From assembly GCF_018327685.1 (NCBI RefSeq), contig NZ_BNEL01000001.1:1736001-1800000 (forward strand): DNA of 64,000 nt, given 5' to 3'. The first letter of the stretch is position 1. Each line of letters starts with the position of its first letter. This DNA is from Streptomyces sp. TS71-3. GTDB taxonomy: Bacteria; Actinomycetota; Actinomycetes; Streptomycetales; Streptomycetaceae. Below the pieces are notes generated by a model that had not been told where the DNA came from, searched no databases, and saw only the letters and a program-made list of their open reading frames with translations. Shown here piece after piece: positions 1-7,566 of this stretch. The position numbers and the translations under genes are program-made.

Positions 1-544
1 CGCCGTGCGGGGCCGGGCTCCGGACGGCCTGCTGGACAGCTACCACGCCGAGCGCCACCCGGCCGCGGCCAGGGTCCTGCACCACACCTCGGCGCAGCGC
101 GTCCTCGCCGGCCCGGCCGCGTCCGAGGACGTCACGGCGCTCCGGGACATCGTCACCGACCTGCTGCGGCTGCCGGACGCCAACCGCCACATCGCGGGCC
201 TGATGTCCGGCCTGTCACTCCGCTACGACCTGGCCGGCGAGCACCCGCTCACCGGCCACCGGCTGCCCGACCTCGACCTCGACACGGCGGCCGGGCCCAC
301 CCGGCTGTCGGCGCTCCTCCACGCCGGGCACGCGGTCCTGCTCGACCTCGCCGGCGTCGTCCCGGCGGGCCTCAGCCTCCCCGCCGGGGTCGACCTGGTC
401 CGCGCCGGCAGCCCGGACGATCCGGGTGCCGCGGCGGTGCTGCTCAGGCCCGACGGGTACGTCTGCTGGGCATCGGACGACGCAGCCGCCTGCACCCGCA
501 CCCTGCTCCCGGCACTGCACGAGCACGTGACGGCCGCGGCATGA
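1..544 (+). CDS. FAD-dependent aromatic monooxygenase, C-terminal part
   Basis: The reading frame is open at the left edge and ends at a TGA at 542-544, so only about the last 180 residues are present. The visible part begins with a stretch ending in a YHAERHPAAARVL segment. This is the C-terminal end of the FAD-binding fold in PheA/TetX/RdmE-type aromatic hydroxylases (the usual consensus is LLDSYxxERxPxA). It is followed by the thioredoxin-like C-terminal domain of that family, with GHRLPDLDL and a long run of hydrophobic strands. The FAD Rossmann motif and substrate site would lie outside the window. Family assignment is by recognition of this C-terminal pattern; the substrate cannot be told. 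Confidence 0.75.
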   Translation, partial: AVRGRAPDGLLDSYHAERHPAAARVLHHTSAQRVLAGPAASEDVTALRDIVTDLLRLPDANRHIAGLMSGLSLRYDLAGEHPLTGHRLPDLDLDTAAGPTRLSALLHAGHAVLLDLAGVVPAGLSLPAGVDLVRAGSPDDPGAAAVLLRPDGYVCWASDDAAACTRTLLPALHEHVTAAA

Positions 545-609
545 GCCCCGGCGGGGACGCCGCCGGGGGGAGGGCCACCGCGGAGAGGGCCACCGGGGAG
601 AGGGGGACG

Positions 610-1395
610 TCAGATCCCCTGCCACTCCGGCTTCGCGGCGAAGGTCTGGCGGAAGTAGTCCGCGAGCCGCAGCTTGGCCGCGGCGGCCTCGTCCACCACC
701 ACCGTGGCGTGCGGATGGAGCTGGAGTGCCGAGGCCGGGCAGATCGCGGCCACCGGCCCCTCCACGCTCGCCGCCACGGCCGAGGCCTTCCCGGCGCCGG
801 TGGCCAGCAGCACCACGTGCCGGGCCTGGAGGATCGTGCCGATGCCCTGGGTGATCACGTGGCGCGGAACCTGGTCGATCTCGCCGTCGAAGAAGCGTGC
901 GTTGTCGATCCGGGTCTGCTCGGTCAGCGTCTTGATGCGGGTGCGGGAGGCGAGCGACGAGCACGGCTCGTTGAAGCCGATGTGGCCGTCCGTGCCGATG
1001 CCGAGGAGCTGGAGGTCGACCCCGCCGGCCTTCTCCAGCGCCTCCTCGTACGCCAGGCAGGCCGCGGGGATGTCGGCGGCCCCTCCGTCGGGGCCCATGA
1101 ACGCCTCGGGTCCGAGCCCCAGCGGTTCCAGCACCTGGCGGCCGAGCACCGACCGGTAGGACTCGGGATGGTCCGCGGGCAGCCCGACGTACTCGTCGAG
1201 CTGGGCTATCCGCGCCCGGGAGACGTCCACGGCACCGGAACCGGCCTTGGCGGCCAGCGCCTCGTAGACGGGCAGCGGGGTCGAACCGGTGGCGACGCCG
1301 AGCACGGCGTCGGACTTGCGTCGCAGCAACTGTGCCATGGCCTCGGCGATGAGCTCGCCGCCCGCCTCGGCGTCCGGGACGATGACAACTTCCAC
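610..1395 (-). CDS. nagB: Glucosamine-6-phosphate deaminase NagB
   Basis: This enzyme converts glucosamine-6-phosphate to fructose-6-phosphate and ammonia, the last step of N-acetylglucosamine catabolism before glycolysis. The 261-residue product has the family's usual length. Visible motifs are GVATGSTPLPVYEAL (phosphate loop), QLDEYVGL with the catalytic Asp, GIGTDGHIGFNEP with the catalytic Asp/His, and TQGIGTIL near the C-terminus. The open frame extends far upstream, but similarity begins at the GTG at 1395 (VEVVIVPDAE) with an AGGA ribosome site a few bases before it. A DasR-type operator lies 59 bp upstream (1454-1469), so induction by amino-sugar phosphates through DasR is likely. A divergent SIS-domain gene follows. 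Confidence 0.95.
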   Translation of the reverse strand: MEVVIVPDAEAGGELIAEAMAQLLRRKSDAVLGVATGSTPLPVYEALAAKAGSGAVDVSRARIAQLDEYVGLPADHPESYRSVLGRQVLEPLGLGPEAFMGPDGGAADIPAACLAYEEALEKAGGVDLQLLGIGTDGHIGFNEPCSSLASRTRIKTLTEQTRIDNARFFDGEIDQVPRHVITQGIGTILQARHVVLLATGAGKASAVAASVEGPVAAICPASALQLHPHATVVVDEAAAAKLRLADYFRQTFAAKPEWQGI

Positions 1396-1453
1396 GCTGG
1401 TCCTGCCGATCTGAAGAGGTCTCGACTCAGGGCGAACACGTACGGATACGCAT

Positions 1454-1469
1454 AGTGGACTAGACCAAT
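1454..1469. promoter_or_regulatory. dre (DasR operator) upstream of nagB
   Basis: The 16-mer AGTGGACTAGACCAAT reads ATTGGTCTAGTCCACT on the nagB strand. It agrees at about 14 of 16 positions with the DasR-responsive element consensus AGTGGTCTAGACCACT. Its position just upstream of nagB fits the known control of amino-sugar genes by the GntR-family repressor DasR. The match is seen in the sequence; binding is inferred. Confidence 0.85.
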
Positions 1470-1470
1470 C

Positions 1471-1900
1471 TAGCAGAGCGTACCTGCCCCGCGCCGCCCT
1501 GTCCCAGGGAGTGGAATGACACCCCCGGAGTGAAACGGAAGCCGGGGAGCGAAACGGGAGCCGGAGAACGAGGCGGCGCCCCGGCGTCGGGGAGGCGGCC
1601 GGGAGGTGAAGAGACGGGGGGCGGCTCCGGTGGCGCGGGAGTGACGGGGGCGCGGGGAGAGGCGGGGAAGGGGGGAGAGACGGGAGGGTGGAGAGAGGGG
1701 AGGGTGGAGAGACGGGACGGGTATGCGGGGGTAGGGGGATACGCGCCGCAGGATGGGTACGCGGCGCAGGGCGCACCGGGCACAGGGGCACACGGGGTAC
1801 AGGGCCACATGCCCCGCAGGCCCGCACGGCCTGCACGACGCGCGACCCGCACGGCCCGTACGGCCCGCACGGCGATGCGGGCACACCGGGAGGCATACGG
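1471..1900. other. Divergent intergenic region with purine-rich tract
   Basis: This roughly 430-base gap between nagB and the SIS-domain gene holds no gene I can support. Between about 1545 and 1740 the + strand is strongly purine-biased, with repeated GGGAGAGACGGGAGGGTGG-like units. From about 1735 to 1900 it contains short degenerate repeats of GGTACGC and CACGGCC type. Open frames across it are low-complexity. It should hold the promoter of the SIS gene. Confidence 0.6.
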
Positions 1901-2971
1901 ATGAGCTCCAGCACATCGGCCGGGTACCGGGAACTGCCGGGCCGCATCATGGCCCGTGAGATGGGCGAGCAGCCCGCGGTCCTGCGCAGGATGCTGGACA
2001 CGGGCGCCGGGCGGATCCGGGAGACCGCCCGTGGGATCGCGGCGAAACGCCCCCGCTTCGTCCTGCTCAACGCCCGCGGCAGCTCCGACAACGCCGCGCT
2101 GTACGCCAAGTACCTGATGGAGATCAGGCTCGGCCTGCCGTGCGGCCTGGTCTCCATGTCGAGCATCACGGCGTACGGTTCACGGCCTGACCTGCGGGAC
2201 GTCCTGCTGATCACCGTCAGCCAGTCCGGCAGCTCCCCGGACCTGGTGGCCTCCACGAGGGCGGCGCGCTCCGCCGGGGCGCTCACGCTGGCGGTGACCA
2301 ACAATCCGGATTCGGCGCTGGCAGGCGTCTGCGAGCAGCACATCGACATCATGGCGGGCCCGGAGCGCGCGCTGCCGGCCACCAAGACGTACACCGCGGC
2401 GCTGCTCGCGCTGTACCTCCTCGTCGAGGGGCTGCGGGACTCCGACGGCGCCGCCGCACGCAAGCTGCCCGACCTCGCCACACAGCTCCTCGCCCGGCAG
2501 AGCGAGGTGAGGTCGCTGGCCGCGCGGTACCGGTTCGCCGAGCGGATGGTGATCACTTCGCGCGGGTACGGCTACCCGACCGCGAAGGAGGCCGCCCTGA
2601 AGCTCATGGAGACGAGCTACATCCCGGCGCTCTCGTACTCGGGCGCCGACCTGATGCACGGCCCGCTGGCGATGGTCGACAACATCTCGCCCGTCATCGC
2701 GGTCGTCACGGACGGCGCGGGCGGCGAGGCGCTCCAACCGGTCCTCGACCGGCTCCGCGGCCGCGGAGCCGACCTCGTCGTCATCGGCCCGGTGGCGCAG
2801 GTCAAGCAGGCCTCCGCCGGCTTCGTGCTCCCCACGGAGGGGGTGGCGGAAGAGGTCCAGCCGATCCTGGAGATCATCCCACTCCAACGCCTCGCCCACG
2901 AGGTCACCCTGGCCCGAGGCCAGGACCCGGACGCACCAAGGGCCCTGGCGAAAATCACAGAAACCCGCTGA
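1901..2971 (+). CDS. SIS-domain sugar-phosphate isomerase/deaminase (GlmS isomerase-like)
   Basis: This 356-residue protein carries two SIS domains, as in the isomerase half of GlmS, but has no N-terminal glutaminase domain. Visible motifs are LLNARGSSDNAALYAKYL (first SIS sugar-binding loop), TVSQSGSSPDLV (the conserved SxSGxS/T phosphate loop), a GPERALPATKTYT segment, SRGYGYPTAKEAALKLME and a C-terminal AHEVTLARGQDPDAPR tail typical of sugar-phosphate-handling SIS proteins. The ATG at 1901 follows a GGGAGG site; the longer frame upstream is low-complexity. Placement next to nagB and a dre site suggests a role in aminosugar-phosphate metabolism. It could equally be a deaminase, isomerase or sensor; the exact substrate is not determined. 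Confidence 0.85.
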   Translation: MSSSTSAGYRELPGRIMAREMGEQPAVLRRMLDTGAGRIRETARGIAAKRPRFVLLNARGSSDNAALYAKYLMEIRLGLPCGLVSMSSITAYGSRPDLRDVLLITVSQSGSSPDLVASTRAARSAGALTLAVTNNPDSALAGVCEQHIDIMAGPERALPATKTYTAALLALYLLVEGLRDSDGAAARKLPDLATQLLARQSEVRSLAARYRFAERMVITSRGYGYPTAKEAALKLMETSYIPALSYSGADLMHGPLAMVDNISPVIAVVTDGAGGEALQPVLDRLRGRGADLVVIGPVAQVKQASAGFVLPTEGVAEEVQPILEIIPLQRLAHEVTLARGQDPDAPRALAKITETR

Positions 2972-2994
2972 ACGAGCCCGCCCCGGCCATCACC

Positions 2995-3350
2995 AGGGGC
3001 GCGGGGAACCGCGCGAGAACCCTCACGGGCGGATGTCCGGGCACGAGCCGCAAGGCCCTGGGCAGCTTCCGCGATCAGGGGGCGCGGGGAACTGCGCGAG
3101 AACCCCCCACCGGCGGACGGCCGGCCGCGAGACCGCAAGGGGCAGGCCGGCTTCCGCGACAGGGGCGCGGGGAACTGCGCAAGACCCCCCACCGGGGGAC
3201 GGCCGGGCACGAGCCGCAAGGCCCTGGACAGCTTCCGCGACAGGGGCGCGGGGAACTGCGCAAAGCCCCCCACCGAGGGGCAGCCGGCCGCGAGTCCGCA
3301 AGGACAGACCTGGCACCCGTTGAAAGGGGCGTGGGGAACTGCGCAAAAAC
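2995..3350 (+). repeat. Degenerate tandem array of the GGGGCGCGGGGAACTGCGC element (5 units, ~81 bp)
   Basis: Five copies of the core GGGGCGCGGGGAACTGCG begin near 2997, 3079, 3162, 3242 and 3327, giving a period of about 80-85 bases. The linkers between cores are also related (ACGGCCGGGCACGAGCCGCAAGG followed by CAGCTTCCGCGA). The first copy has AACCGCGC and the last has GCGTGGGG, so the ends are diverged. No palindromic CRISPR repeat/unique-spacer structure is present. Confidence 0.85.
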
Positions 3351-3416
3351 CGGCGCCCCCCACCCCTCTTGGATACCCAACAACAACAAACATCTCCGAA
3401 CGCATAGACACGGGAG

Positions 3417-3432
3417 AATGGTCTAGTCCACA
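3417..3432. promoter_or_regulatory. Second dre-like site (possible DasR operator)
   Basis: AATGGTCTAGTCCACA matches the DasR consensus at about 13 of 16 positions and keeps the GGTCTAG-CCA core. No start codon of a supported gene lies close downstream; the next gene's predicted transcription start is about 280 bases away. Function is inferred from sequence match only. Confidence 0.55.
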
Positions 3433-3702
3433 ATGCTGCATGAGGCCTCCGTCCTTCCCGCACAGAAGGACGGACCGAGGAACCGGCGCTCTCTGCCCTG
3501 ACCGCGCCGGCTCCTCCCTTCGGCGGCCGGGAACCGCACACCCGGCGGCCGATACGGCTCGGGGCTGCGGTGCCTTGGGTACCCCCGGCTCGTGCGGAGC
3601 CCGGGGAAGGGTTGAGGGTCCCTCCCAGGCGCCGCGGCCCGCGGGTGGCCCGCCCCCCGAGGGGGCCGCACCGCGGCGGTCAGAAGGCCGCCGCCCGCCG
3701 GG

Positions 3703-3708
3703 TACGCT
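3703..3708 (+). promoter_or_regulatory. -10 box of a leaderless start (TACGCT)
   Basis: TACGCT ends 7 bases before the GTG at 3715, which puts the expected transcription start at or next to the start codon. No Shine-Dalgarno sequence is visible upstream. No convincing -35 box was found. Confidence 0.5.
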
Positions 3709-3714
3709 CGCAGA

Positions 3715-5199
3715 GTGCCCTCCATGAACGACCTCGTACGCCAGCACACCGCCCTGTCCGAGAAGGACCTGGAGTGGCTGCACCTGCTGGTGTCGGAGTG
3801 GCAGCTCCTCTCGGACCTGTCCTTCGCCGACCTCGTCCTGTGGGTCCCCACCCGGGACGGCACGCGCTACGTCTCCGTCGCGCAGATGCGTCCCAACACC
3901 GGCCCCACCTCGTACCAGGACGACATGGTGGGCCACCTCGTGCCGCGCGGCCGGCGCCCCATGCTGGACGTCGCCCACGACGAGGCCAGGATCGTGCGCG
4001 AGGGCGACCCCGAGTGGCGCGAGGAGGTACCCGTCAGGGTCGAGTCGATCCCGGTCAGCCACGACGGCCGGGTGCTGGGCGTGATCGCCCGCAACACCAA
4101 CCTGCTCACCGTCCGCACCCCCTCCCGCCTGGAACTCACCTACCTCCAGAGCGCGTCCGACCTCGCCCAGATGATCGCCGCCGGCGCGTTCCCGTTCCCC
4201 GACCAGCACGTCGACATGGACGCCTCGCCGCGGGTCGGCGACGGCCTCATCCGGGTGGACGCGGACGGCTTCGTCCAGTACGCCTCGCCCAACGCCCTCT
4301 CCGCGTACCACCGCCTCGGCCTCGCCGCCGACCTGGTCGGCCTCCACCTCGGCAGGACCACCGCGGAACTCGCCCCCTCGCTCGGCCCCGTCGACGAGGC
4401 GCTGGCCAAGGTCGCCAGCGGCTGGGCGCCGCGTGAGTTCGAGGTGGAGGGCGAGGAGTGCGTGATCCAGGGCCGCTCCATCCCGCTGAAGCCCAAGGGG
4501 CCCCGGATCGGCTCACTCGTCCTGCTGCGCGACGTGACGGAGCTGCGCCGCAGGGAGCGGGAGCTGATCACCAAGGACGCCACCATCCGGGAGATCCACC
4601 ACCGGGTGAAGAACAACCTCCAGACCGTGGCGGCGCTCCTGCGGCTCCAGGCCCGCAGGATCGATTCGGTCTCCGGCCGGGAGGCCCTGGAGGAGGCCGT
4701 GCGGCGGGTCGGCTCGATCGCCATAGTGCACGAGACGCTCTCTCAGACCCTGGACGAGCGCGTGGAGTTCGACGAGATCGCCGACCGCGTGCTGGCCATG
4801 GTCGCCGAGATCGCACCGGGCAAGGTCACCGGACGGCGCGCCGGGCGCTTCGGCATCCTGGAGGCGGAGGTCGCCACCCCGCTCTCCATGGTCCTCACCG
4901 AGCTGCTGCAGAACGCCCTGGAGCACGGCTTCCGCACCGCCGAGCACGGCACGGTCGAGGTCTCCGCGGTCCGCGGCGGCTCACCCAAGCAGGCCCGCCT
5001 GCTGGTCACCGTGCAGGACGACGGCGTCGGGCTCCCGGAGGGCTTCGACCCCAAGCACGCCGGCAACCTCGGCCTCCAGATCGTCCGCACCCTGGTCGAG
5101 GGCGAGTTGAACGGCACGTTCGACATGCTCCCGGCCCCCGACCGCGGCACCCAGGTACTGCTGGACATCCCCGTACGCGCGGAGAAGACAGGGCCGTAG
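3715..5199 (+). CDS. PdtaS-type sensor histidine kinase (GAF-PAS-HisKA_2/HATPase)
   Basis: A soluble sensor kinase of about 494 residues. The N-terminal ~150 residues resemble the GAF-like domain of PdtaS kinases (LVSEWQLLSDLSFADLVLW, with a VESIPVSHDGRVLGVIARNT end), followed by a PAS domain (about 175-280). The kinase core has the HWE/HisKA_2 phosphoacceptor box EIHHRVKNNLQT, an N box LTELLQNALEHGF and a G box DDGVGLPEGF plus NLGLQIVRTLV. No membrane segment is visible, so it should be cytosolic. In actinobacteria such kinases signal to ANTAR-domain antiterminators; no such regulator is adjacent. I chose the GTG at 3715 because the -10 box suggests a leaderless mRNA; the ATG at 3724 is the alternative. 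Confidence 0.9.
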   Translation: MPSMNDLVRQHTALSEKDLEWLHLLVSEWQLLSDLSFADLVLWVPTRDGTRYVSVAQMRPNTGPTSYQDDMVGHLVPRGRRPMLDVAHDEARIVREGDPEWREEVPVRVESIPVSHDGRVLGVIARNTNLLTVRTPSRLELTYLQSASDLAQMIAAGAFPFPDQHVDMDASPRVGDGLIRVDADGFVQYASPNALSAYHRLGLAADLVGLHLGRTTAELAPSLGPVDEALAKVASGWAPREFEVEGEECVIQGRSIPLKPKGPRIGSLVLLRDVTELRRRERELITKDATIREIHHRVKNNLQTVAALLRLQARRIDSVSGREALEEAVRRVGSIAIVHETLSQTLDERVEFDEIADRVLAMVAEIAPGKVTGRRAGRFGILEAEVATPLSMVLTELLQNALEHGFRTAEHGTVEVSAVRGGSPKQARLLVTVQDDGVGLPEGFDPKHAGNLGLQIVRTLVEGELNGTFDMLPAPDRGTQVLLDIPVRAEKTGP

Positions 5200-5279
5200 G
5201 CGGGCCGGGGGAGTAGCCGGGTAGCCGTGTGCCCGGCCGGGGCGAGGGAACAGGCGAGGGAACAGGCGGGGAAACAACA

Positions 5280-5312
5280 GAAGGGCCCCGGACCGGTGGT
5301 CCGGGGCCTTCC
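5280..5312. terminator. Bidirectional terminator between kinase gene and wblE
   Basis: An AAGGGCCCCGGACC arm faces a TGGTCCGGGGCCTT arm across a very short loop at 5281-5310, and the flanks are A/T-richer than their surroundings. It lies between two convergent genes, so it can serve both. Confidence 0.75.
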
Positions 5313-5438
5313 TGATCATGTCTTCGGTGGTACTGCGCGCTGCGGCTCGGGGGCGGGGGATGCATACTCGCTGGTGGCAAGTTGTGCCATGGGGGGCACA
5401 TGCGCCGCCGGGCTCAGGCTCGTGCGGGTGTGTGGGCG

Positions 5439-5696
5439 TCAGGCGCTGGCCTGACGTGCCCGGTTGCGAGCGGCACGGCGCTTCATCGCGCGGCGCTCGT
5501 CCTCGCTGAGGCCACCCCAGACGCCCGAGTCCTGGCCGGACTCAAGCGCCCACTGCAGACACTGCTCGACAACGGGGCAGCGACGGCAGACGGCCTTGGC
5601 TTCCTCGATCTGCAGCAGCGCAGGACCGGTGTTGCCGATGGGGAAGAACAGCTCGGGGTCTTCCTCGCGGCAAACGGCGTTGTGACGCCAGTCCAT
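5439..5696 (-). CDS. wblE: WhiB-family iron-sulfur transcription factor WblE
   Basis: An 85-residue WhiB-like protein. The four cluster-binding cysteines are C9, C37, C40 and C46 (C-x27-C-x2-C-x5-C), followed by the family turn GVWGGLSEDERRA and a basic C-terminal tail (MKRRAARNRARQ) for DNA binding. Sequence and length are those of the WblE/WhiB1 subgroup, whose 4Fe-4S cluster reacts with nitric oxide and which binds the primary sigma factor region 4. The same frame stays open far upstream, but the protein clearly starts at the ATG at 5696 behind a GAGAGG ribosome site. It is convergent with the kinase gene upstream in the window and shares a terminator with it. Confidence 0.95.
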   Translation of the reverse strand: MDWRHNAVCREEDPELFFPIGNTGPALLQIEEAKAVCRRCPVVEQCLQWALESGQDSGVWGGLSEDERRAMKRRAARNRARQASA

Positions 5697-6016
5697 GGCT
5701 GCTACCTCTCTTGCGTCTTCATAACGTGCGGGGCTTGTGAATGTGAACGCTTTCACGAATCCCCCGTCAAGGGAAGGGCCAGCTACCGGTTCCCCGGTAC
5801 TTGGTCCTGAGATGTGAGGAGGGGATCCGGCGCTCTCCGGGGCCACTGGTGCGGGCCTCCCGAGCGCCATGTAGAGATTCGCAAACCTCGGCTTCGGATA
5901 CAACCCCTTCCGGAAAGTTTTTTTTGATTCCTCGGTGTCGACTCGGTCACAGCCGTACTTCCATGGGGTGGAAGATGGGCTAAACGTTCGAGTGCAAGGA
6001 CTTTGAGCCCTTCGAC
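5697..6016. other. wblE upstream region
   Basis: A 320-base gap holding the wblE promoter. On the minus strand a TTGACG hexamer (plus-strand 5765-5770) lies about 70 bases before the start codon and could be a -35 box, but the -10 region is not clear. A T8 run at about 5919-5926 is unusual in this GC context. No gene is seen. Confidence 0.4.
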
Positions 6017-6985
6017 TCACACAATCACACGCAGTGCACGGCGTACGCCTGTGAACGTCACGCTTTTGCGCACTCCCAGGTGGTCTCCGTCCATCTGGAG
6101 GGGGAGCGGCACCTTCGAATGCAAGGTGAAGTCCGTCAGGTCGTGCAGCGTCAGGGCGTGCTTGCCGTGCGGCCCTCGTTCGGGCGAGGAAGTCAGCAGC
6201 TGAGCGCCGTATCGGGTCACCGCGGCGGGCGTCAGGCGGCTCAGCCCGAGCACGTCGAGACCCGTGTCGAAAGAGGCCCGCGGGGAGGCGTACACCGGGC
6301 GATTGCCCAGGTAGGTCCAGGGTGCGGTGTTGCAGACTATGGAGGCCACGAGGTCGTGCGCGGGCTCCGCGCCGGGCCGTTCGAGGGTGATCGTGCCGTG
6401 CCTGCGGTTGGGCTCCTCCAGGAAGTGCCGCAGGAGCTGGCGGATGTAGAGCGCGTGGGTCGAGCGCTTGCCGCGGTCCCGCTGCTGTTCGACTCGGCCG
6501 ACCACTCCCGCGTCGAAGCCGAGGCCCGCGCAGAACGTGAACCATCGGGGTGGCGCGGCCTCGTCATCGGTGCCCGGGGTGCCCGCCGTGAGGCCGAGGC
6601 CCACGGTCCGCTCGCTGCCCCGGCGCAGCGCGTCCAGCAGGGCACCGGTCGCCTCGACCGCGTCGTTGGGGAGGCCGAGCGCGCGGGCGAACACATTGGT
6701 GGAACCGCCGGGCACCACGGCGAGGCGGGGCAACCGGTCCGGATCGGGGCCGTGGTGCAGCAGACCGTTGACGACCTCGTTGACGGTGCCGTCGCCGCCG
6801 AGCGCGACGACCAGGTCGATGTCGTCGGCCTCCGCGGCCCGCCGGCCGACGTCCCGGGCGTGCCCGCGGTACTCGGTGGTGATGGCGTCGAGCTTCATCT
6901 CGCTCGCCAGCGCATGGGTGAGTACGTCCCGTGTGCGGGCACTCGTGGTGGTCGCCGCCGGATTGACCACGAGAAGAGCACGCAT
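6017..6985 (-). CDS. Diacylglycerol kinase-family lipid kinase
   Basis: A 322-residue protein of the DAGK/YegS catalytic family, which phosphorylates lipid alcohols such as diacylglycerol. The N-terminus has LLVVNPAA, followed by the nucleotide-binding VALGGDGTVNEVVNGLL and then VPGGSTNVFARALGLP, which are the family hallmarks. The C-terminal beta-rich lobe has CAGLGFDAGVV and ends QMDGDHLG with a final basic strand. Length agrees with bacterial members (about 300-330). The ATG at 6985 is the natural start, and the gene reads away from the divergent membrane-protein gene at 7111. The physiological lipid is unknown. Confidence 0.9.
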   Translation of the reverse strand: MRALLVVNPAATTTSARTRDVLTHALASEMKLDAITTEYRGHARDVGRRAAEADDIDLVVALGGDGTVNEVVNGLLHHGPDPDRLPRLAVVPGGSTNVFARALGLPNDAVEATGALLDALRRGSERTVGLGLTAGTPGTDDEAAPPRWFTFCAGLGFDAGVVGRVEQQRDRGKRSTHALYIRQLLRHFLEEPNRRHGTITLERPGAEPAHDLVASIVCNTAPWTYLGNRPVYASPRASFDTGLDVLGLSRLTPAAVTRYGAQLLTSSPERGPHGKHALTLHDLTDFTLHSKVPLPLQMDGDHLGVRKSVTFTGVRRALRVIV

Positions 6986-7098
6986 GCCCTGCAGGGTACC
7001 TACCGCGGCGCGCCCGGTTCACGCTGAGGGGACCGTGCCCCCGGCTCCTCGGGGGTGAGGGCGCTGCCCGCGGGCGGTGCGCCGGTACCCGCCGGGGC

Positions 7099-7104
7099 TA
7101 CTCT
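7099..7104 (+). promoter_or_regulatory. -10 box of a leaderless start (TACTCT)
   Basis: TACTCT ends 6 bases before the GTG at 7111, so the transcription start should fall on the start codon. No ribosome site is seen. Confidence 0.45.
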
Positions 7105-7110
7105 GCTGAG

Positions 7111-7566
7111 GTGACCTCTGAGCAGACCCCCGCACCGCAGGCACCCGAGGACGAGCCCCGCCCCGGGCGGCTGACGCTGGCCGCCGCGCTGGCGGGCCTG
7201 GAGGGCCTCGCGCTGGTGGTGATAGGCGCGTATCTGCTGGTGATGGGCCTCGCGGGGAGCCCGGACGACCGCCAGCAGGCGGTCACCGCCGGCATCACGC
7301 TCCTCGTGCTCGCACTCCTGCCCCTGCTCGCCGCCCGCGGCCTGCTCCTGCGCCGCCGCTGGAGCCGCGGCCCGGCCGTGATCACCCAGATACTGGCCCT
7401 CCCGGTCGCCTGGAACCTCCTCCAGGCCGACAGCCTCCTGATCCCCGGCGGCATCGCACTCGCGGTGGTGGCGATCGCGACCCTGGTCCTCCTGGTCAAC
7501 CCGACGACCACCAAGGCCCTCGGCATCCGGGGCCCCGCCGACCCGGGCGACGCACCCCGCACTTGA
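7111..7566 (+). CDS. Small integral membrane protein
   Basis: A 151-residue protein with four predicted membrane segments: ALAGLEGLALVVIGAYLLVM, AVTAGITLLVLALLPLLAA, a shorter ITQILALPVAWNLLQ and GGIALAVVAIATLVLLV. The N-terminus is Pro/Glu-rich, and a basic RRRWSRG loop follows helix two. I do not recognise a named domain. It looks like the conserved small streptomycete membrane protein often found next to this diacylglycerol kinase gene. The GTG start follows a -10 box directly, suggesting a leaderless transcript. No function is proposed. Confidence 0.8.
   Translation: MTSEQTPAPQAPEDEPRPGRLTLAAALAGLEGLALVVIGAYLLVMGLAGSPDDRQQAVTAGITLLVLALLPLLAARGLLLRRRWSRGPAVITQILALPVAWNLLQADSLLIPGGIALAVVAIATLVLLVNPTTTKALGIRGPADPGDAPRT

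Larger units (their letters stand above)
2972..3714. other. Intergenic region with repeat array, orphan dre site and hairpin
   Basis: About 740 bases without a supported gene. From 2995 to about 3350 there is a degenerate tandem array (separate entry). At 3417-3432 lies a dre-like 16-mer, and at 3448-3474 a perfect 9-bp stem with a 9-base loop. The rest, up to the promoter of the next gene, is GC-rich and has no convincing reading frame; candidate frames have Pro/Arg/Gly-rich, shadow-like composition. Confidence 0.6.

Noticed and set aside
2995..3350. Regularly spaced repeats resembling a CRISPR array
   Set aside because: Linkers between cores are related to each other rather than unique, the core is not a typical CRISPR repeat, and no cas genes are present.
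3320..3727. 135-residue plus-strand frame spanning the orphan dre site
   Set aside because: Pro/Arg/Gly-rich shadow-like composition and no ribosome site; it runs through repeat DNA and ends inside the next gene.
5910..5945. Possible SigR promoter (GGAAT ... GTT) before wblE on the minus strand
   Set aside because: The spacing between GGAAT and GTT is about 22 bases, too long for the 18-19 expected.
5697..6545. Long upstream in-frame extension of wblE
   Set aside because: It overlaps the diacylglycerol kinase gene and the promoter region, and WhiB proteins of this type are about 85 residues.
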